A DNA stretch of 64,000 nucleotides, from assembly GCF_014854695.1 (NCBI RefSeq), contig NZ_CP027557.1:3286001-3350000 (forward strand). The letters are read 5' to 3'. Shown here one piece after another: positions 10,081 through 20,400 of this stretch (position 1 is its first letter; each line of letters starts with the position of its first letter). Origin of the DNA: Rhodococcus rhodochrous. GTDB taxonomy: Bacteria > Actinomycetota > Actinomycetes > Mycobacteriales > Mycobacteriaceae. The position numbers were made by a program, and so were the translations under genes. The notes below the pieces were generated by a model. It saw only the letters and a program-made list of their open reading frames with translations, was not told where the DNA came from and did no database searches.

Positions 10081-10202
10081 CTTCTCGTCCTTCTCGTTCG
10101 GTCGTGCACGATGTGTTCGTCGTGCTCGGTCATCCGGCAGCGGATCGCCCGCAAGAGTACCCGGCGGTAGTAAGAAGACCATGAGGGCGCCGGGAACATG
10201 TT

Positions 10203-11540
10203 TCAGTTCAGGCTCGCGAGCGGGTCGGCGACGCCGAGGTCGGGATCGTTCTCGTCGAGCGTCCGTGCTGGTCCCGGACCCGTGCTGCGTGTCTCGAAGC
10301 GGACGGTGACCACGCCGTGGCCCGCGCCCTGCACCCATCCGTGCCCGAATTCGGGATGGCAGACGTCGGCGCCCGGCGTCCACCGGGTGGCCGGTCCGCT
10401 CGCCGCGACGCGCTCCTCGTCGTCCTCCTCTGCCGGTCCGGTCTCCTCGGTCGTCGTCCGGTCGAGTTCGGGGAACAGGGTGTCCTGCGCGATAGCGGAC
10501 AGACCCGCATAGCCCACCCCGACGAGCCGGACGGGGCCGATCTCGAGGGGATCGAGCGCGAGTCGCTGGGCGGCGGCGGTGAGCACCTGCATGTCCTCGG
10601 TGGCGTAGGGCAGGGTCGACGACCGGGTGAGCACCGACATGTCGGCCTTGCGCAGCTTGAGCACCACCGTGCGGGCGGCACGCCCGTCCTTGCGCAGGCG
10701 TGTGTGCGCGGCGGTCGCCGACGCGGCGATCGCCCGCCGCAGTCCGGGCATCGCGACGATGTCCGTGGGAAAGGTGGTCTCGGCGCTGACCTGTTTCGCC
10801 TCGGCGCGCTCCGCGACGGGCCGGTCGTCGAATCCGTTGGCGAGCCGGTGCAGTCCCGGCCCGATGGTGCCGCCGAGGATCGACGCCGCCTCGGCGACGG
10901 GCAGCGCCGCGAGATCTCCGATGGTCTCGATGCCGAGTCGCCGCAACCGGTCCTCGGCCACCGGACCGATCCCCCACAGCTTGCGCACCGGCAGGCTGTG
11001 CAGCAACGGGAGTTCGCCTTCGGGCCGGACGACGAGCAGCCCGTCCGGTTTCGCGAGACCGGACCCGATCTTCGCGATCTGCTTACCCGATCCGGCCCCG
11101 ATGGAGGCGACGAGACCTGTTTTCTCCCTGACGTGTTCGCGTAACTCGGAACAGAAGCGTTCGACCTCGTCGGCGTCGGCGCCGGCGAGTTCGAGAGGTT
11201 CGGCGAACGCCTCGTCGAGAGAGAGGGTCTCGAGGATCGGGATCCGGGCGCGCAGGGTGTCGAAGACGAGTCCGCTCAGTTCGCGGTAGAGGATTCCGCG
11301 CGGAGGCAGCACGACCGCCGCCGGTCCGACGAGGCGCCGTGCCCGGCTCATCGGCATGGCAGAGCGCGCACCGTAGACGCGGGCCTCGTAGCTCGCGCCG
11401 GCCACCACCCCGCGGGCACCGAGCCCACCGACGAGGACCGGCCGGCCCCGCAGGGTCGGCCGGGTCAACTGCTCGGCGGACGCGAAGAACGCGTCGAGAT
11501 CCAGGTGCAACACCCAGCGCCGACTCACGGAAGCGGGCAC
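10203..11540 (-). CDS. dinB: DNA polymerase IV (Y-family translesion polymerase, DinX type)
   Basis: 445 residues. Y-family polymerases copy damaged templates without proofreading. The catalytic aspartate is in [15 protein letters not shown] at the N-terminus and the second acidic pair is in LSLDEAF. The helix-hairpin-helix and little-finger regions follow ([20 protein letters not shown]). The C-terminus carries a 60-residue extension ([21 protein letters not shown]) typical of mycobacterial DinX rather than enterobacterial DinB. The GTG start lies six bases after TAGTCT, so it has a leaderless promoter of its own although it follows ileS. No LexA box is visible upstream. Confidence 0.95.
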   Translation of the reverse strand: MPASVSRRWVLHLDLDAFFASAEQLTRPTLRGRPVLVGGLGARGVVAGASYEARVYGARSAMPMSRARRLVGPAAVVLPPRGILYRELSGLVFDTLRARIPILETLSLDEAFAEPLELAGADADEVERFCSELREHVREKTGLVASIGAGSGKQIAKIGSGLAKPDGLLVVRPEGELPLLHSLPVRKLWGIGPVAEDRLRRLGIETIGDLAALPVAEAASILGGTIGPGLHRLANGFDDRPVAERAEAKQVSAETTFPTDIVAMPGLRRAIAASATAAHTRLRKDGRAARTVVLKLRKADMSVLTRSSTLPYATEDMQVLTAAAQRLALDPLEIGPVRLVGVGYAGLSAIAQDTLFPELDRTTTEETGPAEEDDEERVAASGPATRWTPGADVCHPEFGHGWVQGAGHGVVTVRFETRSTGPGPARTLDENDPDLGVADPLASLN

Positions 11541-11546
11541 GTGTCG

Positions 11547-11552
11547 AGACTA
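11547..11552 (-). promoter_or_regulatory. -10 box of a leaderless dinB promoter
   Basis: TAGTCT, six bases, then the GTG start codon. Confidence 0.5.
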
Positions 11553-11590
11553 GTGCGCCGCACCCACACGTCCGGTGGGAGGCCGCAGGT

Positions 11591-11631
11591 CGGTGCTTCC
11601 GGAAGGACGCTCGGTCCTTCCGGAAGCACCG
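11591..11631 (-). terminator. Strong hairpin after ileS
   Basis: A perfect 18-bp inverted repeat (arms 11591-11608 and 11614-11631, 5-nt loop) lies just beyond the ileS stop codon and before the dinB promoter. There is no U-tract. It probably ends the ileS transcript, though the TTCCGGAA-containing arms could also be a dispersed palindromic element. Confidence 0.6.
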
Positions 11632-11637
11632 GCCCGG

Positions 11638-14600
11638 TCACGCCCTGACGATGGACGCGCGGGTTCCTTCGCCGAGTTCGATCGCCTCGCCTTCGGGGGC
11701 GCCGAGCTCGAAGGTCGTGGCGAGGATCTCGCCGGCGATCAGATCCTGGTGGCGGTCGGCCCATTCGGCGCGTTCGGCCGGAACCTCGAACCGCACCGAG
11801 ATGCGGTCGGAGACCTCCAGGCCGAGGTTGCGGCGCGCGTCCTGGAATTCGCGGATGCGGTCCTTGGCCCAGCCCTCGGCCTCGAGTTCCTCGGTGACGG
11901 TCGTGTCGAGGACCACCAGGCCGTTGCCACCCGGCAGCGCGGCGGTGGATTCCGGCTCGGCCGCGACGAGACGGCTGGTGTACTCCTCGGGCAGCAGGGC
12001 GATGCCGGCCGCGGTGACCGTGCCGTCCTCCGCTTGCGCCCAGTCGCCCGCCTTGACGGCCTTGATGACCTTCTGCACGTCCTTGCCGAGACGGGGACCG
12101 GCGGCACGTGCGTTGACGACCACCTCGAACCGGCCGTGGGCCTCGACGTCGTCGGTGGTCACGACCCGCTTGACGTTGACCTCGTCCTTGATGAGGTCGA
12201 CGAACGGATCGAGATGCGACGAGCCCGGCGTCGCGACCGTGACCTCGGGCAGCGGGAGTCGCACGCGCAGCTTCTGGGCCTTGCGCAGCGACAGCACGGT
12301 CGAGCACACCCCGCGCACCTCGTCCATCGCCGCGACGAGCGCGGGATCCGAGGGCAGGTCGTCGGACGCCGGCCAGTCCGCCAGGTGCACCGACCGGCCA
12401 CCGGTCAGACCCCGCCAGATCACCTCGGACGCCATCGGCAGCAGCGGCGCGGCCAGGCGCGTGACGACCTCGAGCACCGTGTGGAGGGTGTCGATCGCGT
12501 CGGTGTCCTCGTCCCAGAACCGGTTCCGCGAGCGGCGCACGTACCAGTTGGTCAGCGCGTCGCAGAAGGTGCGCAGCTCGTCGCACGCCCCGGCGATGTC
12601 GACGGCCTCGAGCGCCTCGGTGATGACGTCGCGGGTCTGCGCGAGCTTGGCGAGGATGTACCGGTCGAGCACGTTCGTCGAATCGGTCCGCCAGGTGCCC
12701 GGCTTCGACGCGTACAGCTGCAGGAAGCTCCACGCGTTCCACAACGGCAGCAGCGCCTGCCGCACACCCTCGCGGATGCCCTGTTCGGTGACGACGAGAT
12801 TGCCGCCGCGCAGGATCGGCGAGGACATGAGGAACCAGCGCATCGCGTCGGAACCGTCGCGGGCGAAGACCTCGTTGACGTCGGGATAGTTGCCCTTCGA
12901 CTTGCTCATCTTCAGGCCGTCGTCGCCGAGGACGATGCCGTGCGCGGCAACGCATTTGAAAGCAGGACGGTCGAACAGCGCGGTGGCCAGGACGTGCAGC
13001 GTGTAGAACCAGCCGCGGGTCTGGCCGTTGTACTCGACGATGAAGTCGCCCGGGTAGTGCGTGTCGAACCAGTCGCGGTTCTCGAAGGGATAGTGCACCT
13101 GGGCGAACGGCATCGAGCCGGACTCGAACCAGCAGTCGAGGACCTCGGGGACGCGACGCATGGTCGACTTCCCGGTCGGGTCGTCGGGATTCGGCCGGGT
13201 CAGTTCGTCGATCATCGGCCGGTGCAGGTCGGTGGGCCGCACGCCGAAGTCGCGTTCGAGTTCGTCGAGGGAACCGTAGACGTCGACGCGCGGGTACTCC
13301 GGGTCGTCCGAGATCCATACCGGGATCGGGCTGCCCCAGTAGCGGTTACGGCTGATGTTCCAGTCGCGGGCACCTTCGAGCCACTTGCCGAACTGACCGT
13401 CGCGGATGTGCTCGGGCACCCACGTGATCTGCTGGTTGAGCTCGACCATGCGGTCGCGGAAACGGGTGACGGCGACGAACCACGACGGCACCGCCATGTA
13501 GATCAGCGGCTGACCCGACCGCCACGAGTGTGGGTAGGAGTGCTCGATGGTCTCGTGCCGCAACAGCTTTCCGGCGGCCTTGAGGTCCTTGATGATGACC
13601 GGGTTGGCGTCGAAGACCTGCAGGCCCTCGTACGGCGGCACCATCGAGGTGAACTTGCCGCCCGGATCGAGCGGCTGCACGAGCTCGATGCCGTTGCGCT
13701 GGCAGTACTCCATGTCCTCTTCACCGAAAGCCGGTGCGAGGTGGACGATTCCGGTACCGGACTCGGTGGTGACGTAGTCGGCGGCGATCACCCGGTGCGC
13801 GTTCTCACGGCCGGCGAAGAAGTCGAAGGGCGGCTCGTAGGCGAGACCGACGAGGTCGGTGCCGCGGTAACGGCCGAGCACGTCGGGTTCCTCGCCGAGT
13901 TCGCGGGCGTAGTGGCCGAGACGATCCTGCGCGAGCAGGTAGGTCTTGTCGTCGGCGCCACGCACGGCGACGTACTCGATCTCGGGGTGCACCGCGATCG
14001 CGAGGTTGGACGGCAGGGTCCACGGCGTGGTGGTCCAGATGAGCGCGCACGCGCCGTCGAGTTCGGAACCGGGTGCACGCAGCACCATGTCGACGGTGAC
14101 CGCCGGGTCCTGACGCATCTTGTAGGCGTCGTCGAGACGGGTCTCCTGGTTCGACAGCGGCGTCTGCTCGTACCAGCTGTAGGGCAGCACCCGGAAGCCC
14201 TGGTAGATCAGGCCCTTCTCGTACAGCGACTTGAACGCCCACATGACCGACTCCATGAAGTCGAGGTCGAGGGTCTTGTAGTCGTTGTCGAAGTCGACCC
14301 AGCGGGCCTGACGGGTGACGTAGTCGCGCCACTCACCGGTGTAGCGCAGCACCGACTGCTTGCAGTAGGCGTTGAACTCGGCCAGGCCCATCGAATCGAT
14401 CTCGGACTTGTCCTTGATGCCGAGCTGCTTCTCCGCTTCGAGCTCGGCGGGCAGGCCGTGGCAGTCCCAGCCGAAGCGGCGGTCGACCTTCTTCCCGAGC
14501 ATGGTCTGGAAGCGCGGGACGACGTCCTTGACGTAGCCGGTGAGCAGGTGCCCGTAGTGCGGGAGGCCGTTCGCGAAGGGCGGGCCGTCGTAGAAGACGA

Positions 14601-14796
14601 ACTCGTCGGCGCCGTCACGGTTGCGCAGCGACGCCTCGAAGGTACCGTCGGAGGCCCACTGCGCGAGCACACGCTCTTCGAGCGCCGGGAAGTCGACACC
14701 CGAATCGCGCGGCAGGTCGTAGTCGACGCGCGGATATCCGGCAGTACTGCCGGCGGTTGCTGCGGTGGGATCCGGTGCAGCGTGGTTCTCGGTCAC
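11638..14796 (-). CDS. ileS: Isoleucyl-tRNA synthetase
   Basis: 1052 residues, the long eukaryote-like class found in actinobacteria. Charges tRNA-Ile. The class I signature HYGHLLTGY is near residue 80 and KMSKS ([12 protein letters not shown]) near residue 630, with the editing domain between them. The GTG at 14796 has GGAGGAG seven bases upstream. The 240-bp leader is a T-box riboswitch ending near this ribosome site, so translation should rise when uncharged tRNA-Ile accumulates. In M. tuberculosis, ileS (Rv1536) is followed by dinX as here, but wag31 lies elsewhere. Confidence 0.97.
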   Translation of the reverse strand: MTENHAAPDPTAATAGSTAGYPRVDYDLPRDSGVDFPALEERVLAQWASDGTFEASLRNRDGADEFVFYDGPPFANGLPHYGHLLTGYVKDVVPRFQTMLGKKVDRRFGWDCHGLPAELEAEKQLGIKDKSEIDSMGLAEFNAYCKQSVLRYTGEWRDYVTRQARWVDFDNDYKTLDLDFMESVMWAFKSLYEKGLIYQGFRVLPYSWYEQTPLSNQETRLDDAYKMRQDPAVTVDMVLRAPGSELDGACALIWTTTPWTLPSNLAIAVHPEIEYVAVRGADDKTYLLAQDRLGHYARELGEEPDVLGRYRGTDLVGLAYEPPFDFFAGRENAHRVIAADYVTTESGTGIVHLAPAFGEEDMEYCQRNGIELVQPLDPGGKFTSMVPPYEGLQVFDANPVIIKDLKAAGKLLRHETIEHSYPHSWRSGQPLIYMAVPSWFVAVTRFRDRMVELNQQITWVPEHIRDGQFGKWLEGARDWNISRNRYWGSPIPVWISDDPEYPRVDVYGSLDELERDFGVRPTDLHRPMIDELTRPNPDDPTGKSTMRRVPEVLDCWFESGSMPFAQVHYPFENRDWFDTHYPGDFIVEYNGQTRGWFYTLHVLATALFDRPAFKCVAAHGIVLGDDGLKMSKSKGNYPDVNEVFARDGSDAMRWFLMSSPILRGGNLVVTEQGIREGVRQALLPLWNAWSFLQLYASKPGTWRTDSTNVLDRYILAKLAQTRDVITEALEAVDIAGACDELRTFCDALTNWYVRRSRNRFWDEDTDAIDTLHTVLEVVTRLAAPLLPMASEVIWRGLTGGRSVHLADWPASDDLPSDPALVAAMDEVRGVCSTVLSLRKAQKLRVRLPLPEVTVATPGSSHLDPFVDLIKDEVNVKRVVTTDDVEAHGRFEVVVNARAAGPRLGKDVQKVIKAVKAGDWAQAEDGTVTAAGIALLPEEYTSRLVAAEPESTAALPGGNGLVVLDTTVTEELEAEGWAKDRIREFQDARRNLGLEVSDRISVRFEVPAERAEWADRHQDLIAGEILATTFELGAPEGEAIELGEGTRASIVRA

Positions 14797-15040
14797 AGCG
14801 TGGCTCCTCCGTGCCTGGATACGTCTCGGCACGGGGACGATCGCCGTGCGCGTGCACGGCCACCGCGGTACCACCCCGCTTGCACGTCCCGAGGGACGGC
14901 CACTCGTTCGGGCTGTGACGGGCCCACCCGTCCGGTTCTACTGGGCGACCGGCAAGGTCGCCGTTCTTCCGGAGGCTCCCCGGTGATGGCCGGATCGACG
15001 CCGCCCGCGATCGCGGGATCGAGCTTCACGCTCGGTGATG
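14797..15040 (-). promoter_or_regulatory. Translational T-box riboswitch leader of ileS
   Basis: Read on the minus strand, the leader contains the canonical T-box core GGGTGGTACCGCGG (14863-14876), which pairs with the tRNA acceptor end. The stem I specifier region GGCCATCACCGG at 14980-14991 carries the isoleucine codon ATC at 14985-14987. The ribosome site GGAGGAG (14804-14810) lies downstream of the T-box and there is no U-rich terminator. This matches the actinobacterial ileS class with an ultrashort stem I that controls translation rather than transcription. Confidence 0.9.
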
Positions 15041-15043
15041 CAT

Positions 15044-15049
15044 ATTGTA
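15044..15049 (-). promoter_or_regulatory. -10 box of the ileS T-box transcript
   Basis: TACAAT, a near-consensus -10 box, lies just upstream of the T-box leader and just past the stop of the small membrane gene, giving a leader of about 240 nt. Confidence 0.6.
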
Positions 15050-15056
15050 GGACGCT

Positions 15057-15329
15057 TCAGCGATCCGAAGAATTCCGGTCGCCGGGACGCCGGCGCGGTG
15101 CACGCCGACCGGGACGTCCGCCCGAGGCTCCGGCCTGCCCGACGGAACGGGGATCGGCCCACTCACCTTCGGCCGAACTCCGTCCGCCGAGTGCGCTCGC
15201 CAGCAGGAGCACCGCTCCCACGACGCACACCGCGATACAACCCCATGCCCAGAGCACCGAACCGGTCATCAACGCGATCACGAGAAGACCGAATCCGACA
15301 GCTGCGAGTACCAGCGTGACGACGAGCAC
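15057..15329 (-). CDS. Small membrane protein (Rv2144c-like, wag31-linked)
   Basis: 90 residues. Two hydrophobic segments (about residues 2-22 and 28-47, VLWAWGCIAVCVVGAVLLLA) are followed by a basic, arginine-rich tail. GAGGAGG upstream of the GTG is a strong ribosome site. It occupies the position of the transmembrane protein Rv2144c, which follows wag31 in mycobacteria. The function is unknown. The gene ends eight bases before the ileS -10 box and marks the junction between two syntenic blocks. Confidence 0.75.
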   Translation of the reverse strand: MLVVTLVLAAVGFGLLVIALMTGSVLWAWGCIAVCVVGAVLLLASALGGRSSAEGEWADPRSVGQAGASGGRPGRRAPRRRPGDRNSSDR

Positions 15330-15349
15330 GACGCTCCTCCTCTACCGAG

Positions 15350-15379
15350 GTACAGCACCAGGCCGTACAGCACCAGCCG
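15350..15379. repeat. 15-bp tandem duplication downstream of wag31
   Basis: GTACAGCACCAG occurs at 15350-15361 and 15365-15376 with a 15-bp period, in the short gap between wag31 and the small membrane gene. No function is apparent. Confidence 0.5.
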
Positions 15380-15392
15380 GAGAGACCGTCGG

Positions 15393-16247
15393 TCAGCTGT
15401 TGCCCTTCGCGAAGGACGACGATCCGAACGACGACGACGAGTTGGACTGGTTGAACACTTCCTGTCCACCGTCCACCGGAACGGCGGAACCGCGCTGCTC
15501 GAGCTCTTCGAGCTGCGACTCCAGGTAGGACTTCAGGCGCACCCGGTATTCGCGCTCGAACGTCTTGAGCCGCTCGATACGCTCCTCCAGCACCGAACGC
15601 TGCTGGTTGATCGTGGCCATGATCTCGGTGTGCTTCTTCTCCGCGTCCGCCTGCAGCGCGTCGGCCTTCTCCTTGGCCTGACGCAACTGGGTCTCCGAAC
15701 GGGTCCGCGCATCGGCGAGCATCGCGTCGGACTTCTGCCGCGCGTCGGCGATCATCGCCTCGCTGCGGGTGCGGGCGTCGGAGACGAGCTGCTCGGAGTT
15801 GGTCCGGGCGTTACGCACGAGCTCCTCGGCCTCGGCCTTGGCGTCGCCGGTGAGGCGGTCGGCCATCTCCTGCGCGAGCCCGAGGACCTTGGCGGCCTGC
15901 ATGCTCGCGTCGCCGCTCGACGGCGCAGCGGCGACCGGGGCGGGTGCCGGAGCCGGCGCCGGAGCGGGTTCCGGCTTGGGTGTCTCGACGACACGTGCGG
16001 GTTCGGGTTTGGACGGGGCCGCCGGCGCGGACGACGACGCGCTGCGCGGCGCCTTCTTGGCTTCGGCGAGCTCCTGGTCGAGTTCGGCGACCCGCTGACG
16101 CAGGTCGGCGTTCTCCTCGATGAGGTTCGTCAACTCCTGCTCGACGAGATCGAGGAAGGCGTCGACCTCGTCCTCGTTGTAACCACGCTTCCCGATCGGA
16201 GGCTTGCTGAACGCGACATTGTGCACATCAGCTGGTGTCAGCGGCAT
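15393..16247 (-). CDS. wag31: DivIVA-family polar growth protein Wag31
   Basis: 284 residues. Wag31 is the coiled-coil scaffold that marks the poles and organises tip growth and peptidoglycan synthesis in mycolic-acid bacteria. The N-terminal membrane-binding DivIVA domain is clear ([20 protein letters not shown], then [18 protein letters not shown]). A Pro/Ala/Glu linker of about 60 residues ([16 protein letters not shown]) and a long coiled coil with repeated DARTRSE units follow. The tail is Ser-rich ([17 protein letters not shown]). The gene has its own upstream region with an inverted repeat. Confidence 0.97.
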   Translation of the reverse strand: MPLTPADVHNVAFSKPPIGKRGYNEDEVDAFLDLVEQELTNLIEENADLRQRVAELDQELAEAKKAPRSASSSAPAAPSKPEPARVVETPKPEPAPAPAPAPAPVAAAPSSGDASMQAAKVLGLAQEMADRLTGDAKAEAEELVRNARTNSEQLVSDARTRSEAMIADARQKSDAMLADARTRSETQLRQAKEKADALQADAEKKHTEIMATINQQRSVLEERIERLKTFEREYRVRLKSYLESQLEELEQRGSAVPVDGGQEVFNQSNSSSSFGSSSFAKGNS

Positions 16248-16302
16248 GGAAGGATCCCTTCACGCGTCGAGTAAGCGGTCAAGCAGGCGTTCTGAGTAAT
16301 CG

Positions 16303-16333
16303 ACAGTGGGTTACGCGTATCAAAACCCACTGT
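16303..16333. promoter_or_regulatory. Inverted repeat in the wag31 promoter region
   Basis: A 10-bp inverted repeat (ACAGTGGGTT / AACCCACTGT, 11-bp spacer) lies 56-86 bp before the wag31 start. A TACAGT -10-like hexamer on the minus strand overlaps one arm. It could be an operator or a 5' hairpin in the wag31 message. Confidence 0.45.
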
Positions 16334-16398
16334 ATACGGCACTCCATTGTGGCACACGGCAGCTCCGGGACGGCCCGACACGACGTCGGACGCAGGCC

Positions 16399-16689
16399 TC
16401 ATGCTGCGCCGCCCCTGGGCAGGAATGCCATGAGGAAATACACGATGAACAGCAAGACCATGATGGACAGATCGAGCCGTACACCACCGAGATTGAGCGG
16501 CGGAATCAGTCTCCGCAGCAGCTTCACCGGCGGATCCGTGACCGTGAAGATCGCCTCGAGAACGACGACCACGAAGCCGGACGGCTTCCACTCCCGCGCG
16601 AAGGTTCTGATGAACTCGACGATGATCCGTCCGATCAGCAGAAGCCAGAAGATGAACAGCAGGAACCACAGCACCTCGAAAACGGCCAC
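16399..16689 (-). CDS. YggT family membrane protein
   Basis: 96 residues with two hydrophobic regions separated by a basic loop, the YggT fold (FLLFIFWLLLIGRIIVEFIR, then DPPVKLLRRLIPPLNLGG). YggT proteins lie next to sepF and divIVA in many Gram-positive bacteria and are linked to division and osmotic tolerance without a defined activity. The GTG start at 16689 gives the usual length. A terminator lies between this gene and sepF, so it probably has its own promoter. Confidence 0.9.
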   Translation of the reverse strand: MAVFEVLWFLLFIFWLLLIGRIIVEFIRTFAREWKPSGFVVVVLEAIFTVTDPPVKLLRRLIPPLNLGGVRLDLSIMVLLFIVYFLMAFLPRGGAA

Positions 16690-16731
16690 CTGCCCACAAT
16701 GCCCGACGATGACGGGTCGATCAAAACCGAA

Positions 16732-16769
16732 ACGCCCGGCCTGCAGTGATCTGCATCATGGCCGGGCGT
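16732..16769 (-). terminator. Intrinsic terminator after sepF
   Basis: A 10-bp GC-rich stem (ACGCCCGGCC / GGCCGGGCGT) is followed on the minus strand by TTTCGGTTTTG, a U-rich tail. This is the best-looking intrinsic terminator in the window and ends the ftsZ-pgeF-yggS-sepF transcript. Confidence 0.75.
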
Positions 16770-16845
16770 GTCGGAACGCTCGAGGGACGGCGACGGGCAT
16801 GCCACCACGGACGTGCCGTGTGCACGTCCGCGCAGCGCGCGTCGA

Positions 16846-17508
16846 CTACTGCTGGTTGTAGAAGCCGGTCTCGGCGATACGCCGCCGTTCCTCGGCGGAG
16901 ACGTCGATGTCGGCGGGCGAGAGCAGGAAGACCTTCGTGGCCACCTTGTCGAACGAACCGCGCAGCGCGAAGGCGAGCCCGGCCGCGAAGTCGACGAGTC
17001 GCTTGGCGTCGGCGTTGCTCATCTCGACGAGGTCCATGATGACCGGCGTTCCGTCGCGGAAACGCTCACCGATCGTGCGCGCCTCGCTGTAGTCGCGGGG
17101 GCGCAACGTGGTGATCTTGGACAACGGACCTCCCTCGTCGAAGAGCGCACCACGCCGGGGCTCGGCGCGCTCGAGCCGGCTCTCCGCCGTCAGTGGTGCA
17201 CGGCTGGGGACCGCGCGGGCCGGGGTGGGCGCCGGACGGGGGCTGCGGGCCGTGATGGGTTCGACCCGAGGACGCGGTGCCGGCTCGTACCGGTCGAACT
17301 CGTCGTGCTCGAACTCGCGAACCGGTTCCTCGCGGTGCGACGGGGCGTACTCGTCGCGGTGCGACGGCGCGTAGCCGCCGTAGGGCGCCTCGCCGTAGTC
17401 GCGATCACGGTCGCGGCGTCCGCTCGCCGGATCGTCGAGGTACTCGTCCTCGTAATCCTCGAGCGGCACCATCCCGAAGTACGCCTTGAACTTGTGGAGT
17501 GTGCTCAT
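16846..17508 (-). CDS. sepF: Cell division protein SepF
   Basis: 220 residues. SepF binds FtsZ and tethers it to the membrane, replacing FtsA in actinobacteria. An N-terminal amphipathic segment ([20 protein letters not shown]) precedes a disordered Asp/Arg/Pro-rich linker. The conserved SepF core begins around residue 130 ([20 protein letters not shown]) and continues through [19 protein letters not shown]. The linker contains an 8-residue tandem duplication ([16 protein letters not shown]). The ATG at 17508 has AAAGG upstream; longer forms lack family support. Confidence 0.95.
   Translation of the reverse strand: MSTLHKFKAYFGMVPLEDYEDEYLDDPASGRRDRDRDYGEAPYGGYAPSHRDEYAPSHREEPVREFEHDEFDRYEPAPRPRVEPITARSPRPAPTPARAVPSRAPLTAESRLERAEPRRGALFDEGGPLSKITTLRPRDYSEARTIGERFRDGTPVIMDLVEMSNADAKRLVDFAAGLAFALRGSFDKVATKVFLLSPADIDVSAEERRRIAETGFYNQQ
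17330..17377. repeat. 24-bp in-frame tandem duplication in sepF
   Basis: Two adjacent 24-bp units (17330-17353 and 17354-17377) differ at only a few positions and encode YAPSHRDE and YAPSHREE in the disordered SepF linker. Confidence 0.8.
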
Positions 17509-17540
17509 CGATCGCCTTTCCCTCGCGCGGCGGATGTCAT

Positions 17541-18275
17541 TCAGGCTAACGGTCGATACCCCAAGACCGCCGTTCCGACACGCACGCACGTCGAACCCCA
17601 TCGAACCGCGTGCTCGAGGTCACCGGACATGCCGGCGGACAGCTCCACCGCAGCCGGGTGGTCCTGCAGCAACCGTGCATGCATGTCGTGCAGCTGCTCG
17701 AATGCCCGCTCGGGCTCCCACCCGAGCGGCGGCACTCCCATCAGGCCTCCGAGTTCGAGGACCTCGGACGCGGCGACCGCCTCGGCGAGGGCGGGAAGAT
17801 CCTCGGCGACCACGCCGCCGCGCTCCCGGTCGCCGTCGAGGCTGACCTGCAACAGCGCCCGCAGCGGGGCGGTGCGTTCGCCGGCGTCGAGGGCGGCTCG
17901 CACCCCCTTCTCGAAGGCCTGCACGAGACGGAGACTGTCGACCGAGTGCACCGTGTGCGCCCAGCGGGCGACGGCACGGGCCTTGTTGCGCTGCACCCGC
18001 CCGATCATGTGCCACTCGACCGGCGCGGTGACGCTCTCCCGGAACTCGGCGATCTTCGCGCTCGCCTCCTGCTCGCGGGACTCGCCGAAGCGTTCGCATC
18101 CCAGTTCGTGGAGGAGCACGGCGTCGGAGGCCGGAAAGAACTTGGTGACCGTCAGCAACGCGACGTCCGACGGATCACGGCCGGCGGCGCGGGCCGCGGC
18201 GTCGAGCCGCTCGCGTACGGCGGCGAGACGTCCGGCGAGTTCGTCGCGCCGGCCCTCGGAGGTGGGGGCGCTCAC
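17541..18275 (-). CDS. yggS: PLP homeostasis protein (YggS/PROSC family)
   Basis: 244 residues. A PLP-binding TIM-barrel protein that balances vitamin B6 pools and has no known enzymatic reaction. The PLP lysine is in [16 protein letters not shown]. Other family blocks are [26 protein letters not shown] and [24 protein letters not shown] near the C-terminus. The GTG start overlaps the pgeF stop codon by 4 nt, so translation is probably coupled. It sits between pgeF and sepF, the common order in Gram-positive division clusters. Confidence 0.95.
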   Translation of the reverse strand: MSAPTSEGRRDELAGRLAAVRERLDAAARAAGRDPSDVALLTVTKFFPASDAVLLHELGCERFGESREQEASAKIAEFRESVTAPVEWHMIGRVQRNKARAVARWAHTVHSVDSLRLVQAFEKGVRAALDAGERTAPLRALLQVSLDGDRERGGVVAEDLPALAEAVAASEVLELGGLMGVPPLGWEPERAFEQLHDMHARLLQDHPAAVELSAGMSGDLEHAVRWGSTCVRVGTAVLGYRPLA

Positions 18276-19006
18276 GCCGTTCCCTCCTCGAGCCAGACGA
18301 CCGAGGCGAAGCGGCCCGTGGGGGCGGAGCGCCGGTGGCTGAACAGGGAGGTGTCCTCGATCGTGCAGCGCGGATCCTCCACCACGGCGGTCACGCCGTG
18401 GTCGGCGAGCTGGCGGCGCAGTCCGGCACGCAGGTCGAGGCCCGGAGTACCGCGGCTCGTGCGGGTCGCACTGCCGGGCAGGTGTGCCTCGACATCGGCC
18501 CTCATCGCCGCGGGCACCTCGTACTGCCGGCCGCTCGCGGCGGGTCCGAGCAGCGCGCCGATGCGATCGGGGCGGGCGCCGAGATCGACCATGACGTCGA
18601 GCACGCGCGGGAGGATCCCGATGCGCGCCCCCACCCGGCCGGCGTGCACGGCGGCGATCACCCCGGCCCCCTCGTCGGACAGCAGGATCGACACGCAGTC
18701 GGCGCTGAGGGTCACGAGCGCGAGCCCGGTCTCGCGCGTGACGAGTGCATCGGTGGCGGGAACGGGTTCGGGCACCGGCCCGTCGACCACCGTGACGTTG
18801 CGGCTGTGGATCTGTTCCATCCAGACGAACCGCTCCGGCGGCAGCCCGAGGACGGACGCGAGCCGCCGCCGGTTGGCGGCGACTGCGGCCGGGTCGTCGC
18901 CGACGTGGTCGGCGAGGTTGAAACTGTCGTACGGAGCTGCGGACACCCCGCCGGCTCGTGTGGTCACGACCCGGCGGGCGCGCAGCAGGCGGTGCGGAGC
19001 CGTCAA
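18272..19006 (-). CDS. pgeF: Peptidoglycan editing factor PgeF (YfiH, laccase-domain family)
   Basis: 244 residues. The YfiH/DUF152 family was first called a polyphenol oxidase. Members act on purine nucleosides and, in E. coli, keep peptidoglycan precursors correct. The zinc/copper ligands are visible: H and C in [18 protein letters not shown] and H in [16 protein letters not shown]. The start is TTG, overlapping the ftsZ stop codon as TTGA, so it is translated by coupling to ftsZ. Confidence 0.93.
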   Translation of the reverse strand: MTAPHRLLRARRVVTTRAGGVSAAPYDSFNLADHVGDDPAAVAANRRRLASVLGLPPERFVWMEQIHSRNVTVVDGPVPEPVPATDALVTRETGLALVTLSADCVSILLSDEGAGVIAAVHAGRVGARIGILPRVLDVMVDLGARPDRIGALLGPAASGRQYEVPAAMRADVEAHLPGSATRTSRGTPGLDLRAGLRRQLADHGVTAVVEDPRCTIEDTSLFSHRRSAPTGRFASVVWLEEGTA

Positions 19007-20244
19007 CGGCGCATGAAGATCGGCACGTCGACGTCGTCGTCACCGTCGTCGTCGATGTCCACGCTGCGAGGTGCGTTGCCGCCTGCGGCCGGCGGCTGGT
19101 TGCCGACGGGGGGCTGATCGCGCACCGGGGTGGGTTCGACGGTCTCGCGCTCGGGACGGCCGAGCTCGCCGGCACGCGCGACGCCGATCGCGCCGGGCCG
19201 ACCGGCCGGCTGTTGCTGCTGCTGCTGCGGCTGCTGCCCCTGGCCCGACTGCTGACCCGGTTGCTGCTGGCCCACCTCGACGGGACGGCGGGCGGGCGTC
19301 CCGCCCTCGAAACCTGCGGCGATGACGGTCACGCGGACCTCGTCGCCGAGCGAGTCGTCGATGACCGTGCCGAAGATGATGTTGGCGTCGATGTGTGCGG
19401 CCTCCTGCACGAGCGAGGCGGCCTCGTTGATCTCGAACAGGCCGAGATCGGAGCCGCCGGCGATCGACAGCAGCACGCCGCGCGCGCCTTCCATCGACGC
19501 CTCGAGCAGCGGCGAGTTGATCGCGGCCTCCGCGGCCTTGATGGCACGACCCTCACCGCGCGACGAGCCGATGCCCATCAAGGCCGAGCCGGCACCCGAC
19601 ATGACGCCCTTGACGTCGGCGAAGTCGACGTTGATCAGACCCGGGGTGGTGATGAGGTCGGTGATGCCCTGGACACCGTTGAGGAGCACCTCATCGGCGG
19701 AGCGGAAGGCGTCCATGAGGCTGACGGCGGCGTCGCCGAGCTGGAGGAGCCGGTCGTTGGGGATGACGATGAGCGTGTCGCAGGACTCGCGCAGCGTCTG
19801 GATTCCGGTGTCGGCCTGGCTGCCGCGACGCTTGCCCTCGAACGAGAACGGACGCGTGACGACACCGACGGTGAGCGCGCCGAGCTTGCGGGCGATGCTC
19901 GCGACGACGGGAGCGCCGCCGGTACCGGTTCCACCACCCTCGCCTGCGGTCACGAAGACCATGTCGGCGCCCTTGAGCACCTCTTCGATCTCGTCCTTGT
20001 GATCCTCGGCGGCCTTGCGGCCGACCTCCGGGTCTGCGCCGGCGCCGAGTCCGCGGGTCAGTTCGCGGCCGACGTCGAGCTTGACGTCGGCATCCGACAT
20101 GAGCAGGGCTTGCGCGTCGGTGTTGACGGCAATGAACTCGACTCCCTTGAGTCCCTGCTCGATCATGCGGTTGACCGCGTTCACGCCGCCACCGCCGATA
20201 CCGACGACCTTGATTACGGCGAGGTAGTTGTGCGGGGGCGTCAT
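19003..20244 (-). CDS. ftsZ: Cell division GTPase FtsZ
   Basis: 413 residues. The tubulin-like GTPase that forms the division ring. The nucleotide-binding GGGGVNAVN and the tubulin signature [11 protein letters not shown] are clear, as is the T7 synergy loop region [12 protein letters not shown] Gln/Pro-rich linker of about 70 residues separates the GTPase from the C-terminal peptide [11 protein letters not shown], which binds SepF and FtsW. GAAGGCGAG precedes the ATG. The 256-bp gap before ftsQ holds its own promoter and three direct repeats. Confidence 0.98.
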   Translation of the reverse strand: MTPPHNYLAVIKVVGIGGGGVNAVNRMIEQGLKGVEFIAVNTDAQALLMSDADVKLDVGRELTRGLGAGADPEVGRKAAEDHKDEIEEVLKGADMVFVTAGEGGGTGTGGAPVVASIARKLGALTVGVVTRPFSFEGKRRGSQADTGIQTLRESCDTLIVIPNDRLLQLGDAAVSLMDAFRSADEVLLNGVQGITDLITTPGLINVDFADVKGVMSGAGSALMGIGSSRGEGRAIKAAEAAINSPLLEASMEGARGVLLSIAGGSDLGLFEINEAASLVQEAAHIDANIIFGTVIDDSLGDEVRVTVIAAGFEGGTPARRPVEVGQQQPGQQSGQGQQPQQQQQQPAGRPGAIGVARAGELGRPERETVEPTPVRDQPPVGNQPPAAGGNAPRSVDIDDDGDDDVDVPIFMRR

Positions 20245-20265
20245 GTGCTCTCGCCTTCCTGAAGT

Positions 20266-20312
20266 TCCGGGTGGTGCATGGTGTCCGGGTGGTGCTCGGG
20301 TCTGGGTGGTGC
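20266..20312. repeat. Three direct repeats in the ftsZ leader
   Basis: The minus-strand motif GCACCACCCGGA occurs at 20266-20277 and 20284-20295 and, with one change, at 20301-20312. Spacing is 17-18 bp. They lie between the putative promoter and the ribosome site of ftsZ. Confidence 0.7.
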
Positions 20313-20400
20313 TGGGTCTGGCTCGATGTCGGTCACGTCCGCCGGCCGGGCGGACGGCTCCGCAGCGCGCTACCCCGACAAACCCTCAACCACAGCTTGA

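Noticed and set aside
10203-11600. SOS box for dinB
   Set aside because: No TCGAAC-N4-GTTCGA sequence was found upstream of dinB. Its promoter looks like a plain leaderless one.
11575-15528. Plus-strand open frame of more than 1300 codons opposite ileS
   Set aside because: Mirror of the ileS coding frame, biased to Asp/Val/Arg/Gly, with no ribosome site or domain.
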